Shown here: positions 57,155-64,000 of the stretch, in pieces | Layout of the letters: every line of letters starts with the position of its first letter | Position numbering within the stretch: the stretch's first letter is position 1 | Assembly (NCBI GenBank): GCA_010279815.1 | Contig: QEOQ01000110.1 | Coordinates: 250,950 to 314,949 of the forward strand | DNA length: 64,000 nucleotides | Source of the DNA: Brachionus plicatilis | Taxonomy: Eukaryota > Rotifera > Eurotatoria > Ploima > Brachionidae | Direction: 5' to 3' | The notes under the pieces: model-generated | What the model saw: only the letters and a program-made list of their open reading frames with translations | Database searches by the model: none | Told to the model about the DNA's origin: nothing | Translations under genes and position numbers: made by a program

Positions 57155-57343
57155 TATTAAAATTATTTTTTATTTAAAAAAAAAAAATTTTAATTTTTGA
57201 ATATTTATGTTGATTAAAGATTTAAGTGAGATGGTGGAAAAAATGTCATTATTGATGTTTTAGGCGGGGAAGTTGTCTACGTGTCAGTAGATAGAAATGA
57301 ATAAATGAGAGAGAGGTTGTTATTTAAATAATTTATTTCTAAA

Positions 57344-60290
57344 TTAAATTTTTAGATTTGTTGTGGAATCGGAATCGACTAGAGATGCAGTGCTGGCATT
57401 GCGTGGCTTTGAGCTGATTGCTCTCAGACTATTTTGGGCTGGGGATATATGACTGGATTTTTGCTTTTGCTGGGATTTCAATTGTGAGCCTTTGCCAATG
57501 GGTTTTTTCACTGAGTTCAACTTGGTCAAAAATTCCTCATTGATTATTTGCTCGTCATTGAGCAAAACTGAATAAAATGGCTTGCCATCTGATCTTATAT
57601 CTTTAAAAAATAATTTATTTAAATCCATGTTTGCCAAATTAAATCATACTAGATAACCCATTTTGTGGACAAAGATTTGGTTTTTACCTTGTTATTAGGA
57701 ATTCACACACATTGTATTTAATATCAAAATTAGAAGAAAATTCAGAGTAAAAAGTCTTAAGTCAAGTCAAGTCAATGGATTTAATTTTTTTTAAAAAAGA
57801 GTCTGAACATCACAACTTTGACTTAAATTTTTGCGACTTAGACTTAAAACTCTGACTACTATAAGACTCTATAAACATGTCTGCGAAAATCAAAAATAAA
57901 TCTTTTAATTATCAAATTTACTTTCATTTATTACCTCAGTCAGCCTTTTTTTTGTTTATCATATAGTTCCATAGGATGAAAAAATTGAAAATAATATAAG
58001 CTTATGGGACTTAAACTATGTAAATTTATTTTTACATTTTAATTCATGTCAAAAATTTGTATTTTAGTTTCCAATTTTTTCATTATTTTAGATTTTTTTA
58101 AAATTTTTTATTAATTTTAGAAATCAAAATTTTTAAAGCTCAATCTAAAATTACCGAATTTTTTAAATATTTATTAACTTATTATGCCGAAGAAATTTTA
58201 CATTCTGCAATGAAAATAATGCTGTTGTACTTTATTGTTTTTTGATCGATATTTAAAAAAAAATTTAAAATTAAATATCCAAATTAAAAACCAATATCTT
58301 CAAAATTAGGATTAGTTAAAAAATTTAACTAAAAGAAAAAAATTAAATTTTTATTTTTTTTTAACTGAAAGATAAAGAATTCTAAAGATTTGATTTCTCT
58401 CAGATTCAGAGTTAAAATACTCAAAAGCATTTTAAACCTTAATGTTAATATTTAAATTTTTTTAAATCTTTAATCTAATACAATAGTTTGCCTGAGTTTT
58501 TTTTTATTAATTAAGTTTTAAATTTTTGGACAATCAATTTTCGGAAATAAGTAGTTCCTTTAATATTAACCCATAGATTTTTTTTATTCTTTTAAAGAAT
58601 TCTCAAAATTATTCATTTATTTATTTTTTTTCTTACCGAGCTAAATAATCTATTTTTTTCACACTTGGATTTTTTTAATAAGATAAGAAACGATTTCTGA
58701 ATTTAAATTTTCTTTTAATTATTAAAGTTTTTTGCCATTTTTATCAAATAAATTAAAATAAATTAATTTTAGTAAAAATTGTTTGAGGCTTTAAATAATA
58801 AGAAAAACAATTCTTATAGAAAGACCCTAAAAAACATAATGCATAAAAAGATAGAATTTTTAGAAATAAAAAATCAATAAGCCGAAAGTATAAAGTTTAT
58901 TTTTTTTAGCTTTACAGCTTAAATTCGGTGTTAAAAAATTAGAATTCTTACCAATTATAATTATTAATTAAAGTAAATAAAGAATTTGTTAAAAAAGATT
59001 TTATGGCTAGGCCGGCTTGAAATTTTTTAGGAAATCAAATAATTGTGATGGTAAAATCTTTCCGGAATGTAAAATATTCCAATTGAGAATTCATCAAATA
59101 TTTTCCATTTTTTCTCTAATTATTATGCTTTATTTGATTTTTTACATGCGTCATAAGACGTCCTTCTGTTTTTTTAATTAAATTTATTAATAATTCTTTT
59201 CTTTATATTTATGTTTGAATACGAGTTTTCATTTTACCAAATAATAAATAATTTGAAAATCCGAGGATCCATCAGTTGCTACAATTTACAGATTTTGGTC
59301 CGTCGGAACCAAGCTTAAAAATCTTTAATAATTTTTTTTTGTCTTTTTGTTCCAAAATTTCTAATGCCCCATTTAAGATAAAATTCATTTAGACTAATAA
59401 AAATATATTTTATTGCAAAAAAATGTGGAAATATTATTTAAATAAAAAAAAATATTTGCTTTTTAATTTTTAAAAAAATTATTTCTTTTTCTAAAAAATT
59501 TTGATATTCTTCAAAAAATACAGTCTTGTTCCATTTTTGGTCTAAAGTTCAATTTAAAATTTTTCATTTATATACAAAAGAACAAAACTAATATTTATTG
59601 ATAAATAAACTTAAGTTTATTTAACTTCTTTTTTTTATTTAATTAGAAAAAGAGGAACACAACTTATCTTCAATTCAAAACCATTATTCTCTTTGGTCTT
59701 TAGCTATCTCTCAACAAGCAATAATTGCTGGATGAGAGAAAAAAATTCTGTTCATTTTTAAGATTTTTTTTAAAAGGCTGTTTCCAATGTATCTTGACAA
59801 TATATCAGAGATATTAAACAATTTACAGTAGTTTTTTATTTTTCGTATAATGGAAAAAATGTGTCACTTTATAAAAGTTTTGAAAGCTCTTGGAATCTAA
59901 AAATACTAATAATCTGAAATAAATTTATTTTTTAACTCAAATTAAAATGTTTTAAAGAAAATATATTTTCCAAATATATTTAAAAAATAAATTTTCCAAA
60001 TTCTATTTTTTTCATTTTTTGATTAGATTAAAAAATAAAAAAACCAACTTACGCTCAATTTTAACCAAGATGTATTTTTCTTTGGCTGCCAAAAAATTGC
60101 TTCCATAGTTGAATTTATTTTCGTGTAAATTTTTCACCTCTCCATTAAAATCTGCCAAATCGATGTCAATTTGGCTTTCTTTTTCATTCAAATTTGCCAA
60201 TTTTTTAATGTAATTGAGCAAGTGCAACACTTTACAATTCGAATTGACAAACGCCTCTTGGTTATCGCCAAATACGATCGTAAAAAACAT
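57344..60290 (-). CDS. CXorf65-like small protein
   Basis: Exon 1 is 60053-60290 and exon 2 is 57344-57600, joined in phase 1 across a 2.45-kb intron (donor GTAAGT, acceptor TTTTAAAG); 164 residues. The N-terminus FFTIVFGDNQEAFVNSNCK followed by LLNYIKKLANL, an IDLADFNGEVKNL stretch and YILVKIE matches the layout of human CXorf65 (about 183 residues, function unknown), whose N-terminal half looks like a small ubiquitin-like beta-grasp fold. Exon 2 adds DGKPFYSVLLND and a Ser/Lys/Gln-rich low-complexity tail. The ORF's own internal ATG in exon 2 is not needed once exon 1 is joined. The match is from memory of the family and not from a search. Confidence 0.7.
57601..60052. other. Intron of the CXorf65-like gene with two dispersed-repeat relics
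   Basis: 57900-58640 is the second copy of the repeat at 47940-48640. About 59263-59440 resembles 55085-55340 of the TA-flanked transposon (CTACAATTTACAGA, TTTTGGTC and then ATTTTATTGC in the same order), so it is probably a decayed relative. No exon is seen. Confidence 0.45.
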
Positions 60291-62987
60291 TTTTTTTTCG
60301 TTGTTATAACAAATTATAAAAATTTAGCTAAATTTTTCTTTTTTAAAGCAAACAAAACTTAAATCGAAAAGCTCAGAACAATTAAATTCAGTTGGCTTAA
60401 TTTTATAAAATTCCTCTTGAAGCAATAATTGTGAGTCATATTTTTTGGATTAAATTTGTTTGCTCAAGCTGTAATATTTTTCTAAGGAAATAATAATTTT
60501 AACTTTATTATTTTTGCTGGAGTTTGTCAAGCAAAAGTAGTTGGATTTGAAATTTTTTAAACTCGAAATTTCAACTTTTTCTTAATGTCAGATGCTGTTT
60601 CACAAGTCCTTAAATAAAATTTCCAAGGTAACTAAATCCATTTTTATCTTTTTAACTCAAATTTGTCATTTTATTGTTTCACCTGAAAAAATAAAATAAA
60701 TAAAAACAAAATTTGCTTCAATCTCTAAAAATGTTTTGAATGAATTGAAAAATACTTTGAAACCTTATTAGCTAAATTATTTTTTCGATAAATTTTTGTT
60801 AATTGCTTAAATAATAATTTATCCTTCGAACGCAAAAGCTCTCAAATAAAGCCAAATTAATTATCAAATTTTGCAGAGTTGTTTAGACCAAAATTTAATT
60901 TTTAGATGTACTACTAACAATTGATTTTTTTCCAAAGAAAAGTTATTTGAAAAATATCCCACTTTATTTTCAAAAGGCTATTATTAAAAATATTATTAAA
61001 AATGTTTCTTTAATTTTTGGAATTAATATAATTGAAAACGAATTTAAAATTTCGTCTTTAAATAAATCCAACAAAATAAAATAAATATAAAAATTCGGTT
61101 AAATTAAATATTAGTGAAATTTAAATAAAAAATAAGTCACTGTAATTATATAATAAACACAATAATTTTTTATTTAATTAAAGCTTTAATTGGAATTGTG
61201 AATTCCATAAAAAGATCCCTTTTTATTTAAAAAAATTTAAATTTTAAATATTTCAAATTTTATTTAAAATAAAATTTGATTTGAGATTTATAAACTATGA
61301 TGATGAAAAAACATAGAAAAAAAATTTTTTTAAAATTCAATCAAATAAAAAATAATTTTGAAATATATTTTTTTTTTAAATGATCTTTGCTCGGAAATAT
61401 TTTTGCAATTAGTATATATTTAAATGTTAGAATAATAATTTAGCATATTGATCAAAGTGAATTAAAAAAATAAAAAGCAGCAAAGTAACATAAACAGTAA
61501 CAATTGATGATGTTTTTCTCCAATTTTAAAATTTTAAAAAATTTTATAAAAATTTGACTTTAATTCAGAGTTGTTTAAAAGTCATAATTATAAAAAAATT
61601 TAATTTAAGTCCGGTCTTTGATTTGATTTAAAACTTTTGACATTTAAACAACTTTGAATAAAATTAGAATTTTTTTGCGATAAAAACTTCATAAATTCCT
61701 AGTTAAAACTTAAAAATAAATAATTAAAGTTAATAATCATAATTATTATAGCTAGACCAAATACATATAGTAAACCTAAAAAATTATATTATTTAATATA
61801 AAAATTTTTATTTATTTATATATTTGAATAAAATTAAACTCCTTCAAGAGAACTAAAAAAAAGAAAAAAAAAGAAATCATATTAAAAATGAAGAAATAAG
61901 AGTTACTAATTAAGGAAAATAATTTTTATTTAACCAAGAAAGATGAGTCCCACAACAAAAACTACAAAAAAATTCCTAGCTAAAACGTTAAAATAATTAA
62001 TTAAAGTTAAAAATCTTAATTATTTAAACAAAATCAAATATTTAAAATAAACTGAAAAAATTATATTCTTTATTATCAAAATATTTTCCTCAACTCCTTT
62101 TAGGACTTTCTTTACTTTTTTTAATTTTTCAGAATTTTATTTTATTCGACCCTATTGCTTGGTGAACTTTGTCTAAATTATAATTTACCTGCCCTTTCTC
62201 CTTTGAAATTTAAAATAAAGATACTAATAAATTCGTAATTTAAATATTAATTCTAATTTTAACTTACATTTGTCTAATCTTTAACATACACGAATCCCTA
62301 AACCACGGATCGGGCCCGGACTCAGTTTAATTTTTTTAAAAATATTAAAATAATGATAAAATACAAAAAGGAAAAGGGCAAAATTCTGAAAAATTACAAA
62401 AAGTACAGGAAGTCCAAAAGGGAGTTGAGGAAATTTAATTAAGACATAGAAAAAAAAGGAATATGACCGAATAAAAAAAATTCTAAAAAGAAGAAAAAGG
62501 ACAATGTTTTTTTAATGATTAATCTCATGGTCTATCAATGACAAAATCAGTTAGTTTTTTTTGAGATTTTATAATTTTCGCTAAACTCATTTAAAATATA
62601 AAAAAAGTTAACTAAAAAATTTAAATGAATATTAGACTGAATTTAAAAGCTTCAAGTTAAAGCTTGTAATAAATTGTCATATAAAAACACTGCTTTTCCA
62701 CCAGCAACCTGCATGAATTAAAGAAAATGAAAAAAAAATGGGAAAAATTTAGACTTTGACTTAATAATGACCAATTTTCTGAACCAAATCGATATAGGGA
62801 ACACAAAAATTTTGAAAATTTTTAATTGATAAAACATCAAGTCTAAGATTAGCAAAAACAGCTTTAAAAAATTAAAAAATATGTAAATTTTTTTTAAACC
62901 AATTTCTAATTAAATAAAAATAATTTTAAAAATTAATACTTTATTGTCATCTAGACCAAATAATTATATTAATAAAAAAGAATTTTT
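60291..62987. other. AT-rich intergenic DNA with one small MITE
   Basis: At 61566-61656 a 91-bp element has inverted ends CAGAGTTGTTTAAAAGTCA / TGACATTTAAACAACTTTG, typical hAT-type wording. Similar single ends occur near 5266, 5791 and 53725. No target duplication is clear. Nothing else recognised. Confidence 0.45.
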
Positions 62988-63285
62988 TCAGTAAAATCCT
63001 GGATATGATCCATAGGATTGAGGTGAAGTTGGAAATGACGATTGAGCTGGATAATATGATAGTGGTGTAGTTTGAGCTGGACTGAATTGAGGGGTTGACC
63101 AAGCAGCGGTTTGATCGAAGGATGGATATGATGAGCCAAGAGAAGAGAATTGTGGGACTTGACCAAATGATGGTTGAGCAAATGGAGCTGATGGATAACC
63201 TTTTTATAAATATATTTTTAATAAAAAATTTAACTAGAGATTTAATTTAATATAAGTGTACCGTTAAACATTTTTAGATTGATTT
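62935..63285 (-). repeat. Left arm of a 340-bp inverted duplication
   Basis: Reverse complement of about 63632-63986. It covers the small gene, its intron and its 3' UTR. Identity looks above 95% by eye, including the intron. Confidence 0.85.
62988..63271 (-). CDS. 73-residue Tyr/Pro/Gln/Ser-rich protein, copy 1
   Basis: A 10-bp first exon (63262-63271, MFN plus one base) is spliced by a 62-bp intron (GTACAC...AAAAAG) to 62988-63199; the junction restores Gly. The protein is low-complexity: it begins MFNGYPSAPFAQPSFGQ and ends QSYGSYPGFY, with no charged clusters, no cysteine and no membrane segment. AATAAA lies on the minus strand downstream of the stop near 62944. It could be a small secreted or condensate-forming protein, or the last part of a longer gene whose upstream exons I cannot see. 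No family is recognised. It forms a head-to-head pair with 63645-63928. Confidence 0.55.
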
Positions 63286-63644
63286 TTTTTTTTAAATTTA
63301 ATAAAAAATTGAAGAGTATTTATAAGCCAAGTCTAAAGATATTTAGTTTTAACTATTATGCTCAATTCACTCATGCTTGGAATTTTGAACTTAAAAATGC
63401 TTTTAAAAATCAAAAAATAAATAAACCATTAATTTAAATTTTATACTAAGCATGTATTTTTAAATAAATTTTTTTAATTTGAAGTAAAAGCAATTTATTT
63501 TATAATTTATCGATAGATTTTTTTGACATTAAATTTATCCATCTTTCAGAACATACCTCAAGCTTGAGTTGATTTTCATTTGCATAAAAACAGCTTTCAA
63601 AAATTCTAAGTTTATTACAAATTATTTTAAAAATCAATCTAAAA
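63272..63644. promoter_or_regulatory. Shared intergenic region of the divergent pair
   Basis: About 370 bp of AT-rich DNA between two start codons pointing outwards. The match between the gene copies extends only about a dozen bases upstream of each ATG (TCAATCTAAAA-type), so the promoter sequence itself is mostly not duplicated. A bidirectional promoter is an inference. Confidence 0.35.
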
Positions 63645-63986
63645 ATGTTTAACGGTACACTTATATTAAATTAAATCTCTAGTTAAATTTTTTATTAAAA
63701 ATATATTTATAAAAAGGTTATCCATCAGCTCCATTTGCTCAACCATCATTTGGTCAAGTTCCACAATTCTCTTCTCTTGGCTCATCATATCCATCCTTCG
63801 ATCAAACCGCTGCCTGGTCAACCCCTCAATTCAGTGCAGCTCAAACTACACCACTATCATATTATCCAGCTCAATCATCATTTCCAACTTCACCTCAATC
63901 GTATGGATCATATCCAGGATTTTACTGAATAAATTATTTTTTATTAATATAATTATTTGGTCTAGATGACAATAAAGTATTAATTT
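63632..63986 (+). repeat. Right arm of a 340-bp inverted duplication
   Basis: Partner of 62935-63285. The arm runs close to the window edge, so the duplication may be larger on this side. Confidence 0.85.
63645..63928 (+). CDS. 73-residue Tyr/Pro/Gln/Ser-rich protein, copy 2
   Basis: Exons 63645-63654 and 63717-63928, the same 10-bp first exon, the same 62-bp intron and the same stop context as the inverted copy. The proteins differ by one residue in the visible alignment (FSA here, FSP in copy 1); other base changes are silent. The 3' flank, including ATTTGGTCTAGATGACAATAAAG with its poly(A) signal AATAAA, is also shared. The conserved reading frame and silent changes favour a translated gene. 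Confidence 0.55.
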
Positions 63987-64000
63987 TTTAATAAAGTATT

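Noticed and set aside
1..64000. tRNA, rRNA or other structured RNA genes
   Set aside because: No cloverleaf-like GC-containing segment with A and B boxes or rRNA-like sequence was noticed on either strand. A tRNAscan/Rfam run would be decisive.

Overview
The window is eukaryotic nuclear DNA: very AT-rich, protein genes split by short GT-AG introns, and animal gene families (a gamma-tubulin complex subunit of the GCP6 type, a peptide-type GPCR, a two-pore potassium channel, fukutin/LicD-like Golgi proteins, a CXorf65-like protein). The base composition, compact introns and abundance of fukutin-like and type II glycosyltransferase-like genes would fit a small protostome such as a monogonont rotifer (Brachionus-like). 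That is my inference and is not proved by the sequence. All gene models below were joined by hand from splice sites and reading-frame continuity.

Layout. (1) 0.5-9 kb: two almost identical three-exon fukutin-like genes face each other as an inverted duplication (575-2196 +, 7239-8863 -). Between them lie a separate glycosyltransferase-like gene (3303-4584) with a doubtful splice junction and a decayed repeat carrying a coding scrap. (2) 9.8-19.4 kb: a transposon nest. A 430-bp segment has been hit by a GC-rich 623-bp hAT-type element (9810-10432) and by a 6.66-kb hAT element (10796-17453) with an apparently intact intron-containing transposase. The hAT element carries a complete 1,764-bp Merlin (IS1595-like) transposon. 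A second copy of the 430-bp segment at 18963-19392 lacks both hAT insertions and so shows the pre-insertion sequence. (3) 18-25.5 kb: gene-poor, with foldback MITEs that have clear 8-bp target duplications, plus transposase and coding relics. (4) 25.9-33.8 kb: a five-exon GCP6-like gene (1,267 codons) with a 509-bp assembly gap in an intron, flanked by inverted repeats. (5) 35.2-36.7 kb: a third, diverged fukutin-like gene with the same exon phases. (6) 42.7-47.2 kb: an intronless GPCR and a two-exon K2P channel. (7) 49.7-57.2 kb, minus strand: one six-exon gene that joins a class V aminotransferase (cysteine-desulfurase-like) to a TtcA-like PP-loop sulfurtransferase. (8) 57.3-60.3 kb, minus strand: a CXorf65-like gene. 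(9) 63-64 kb: a divergent pair of near-identical 73-codon genes for Tyr/Pro/Gln/Ser-rich proteins.

The most interesting biology is the predicted all-in-one sulfur-transfer enzyme at 49.7-57.2 kb, in which PLP desulfurase and tRNA-thiolase-like modules are continuous across exons in one frame. Next are the dated nest of hAT and Merlin elements with its own empty-site control, and the two cases of very recent inverted gene duplication. No tRNA, rRNA, CRISPR or prokaryotic operon was seen.
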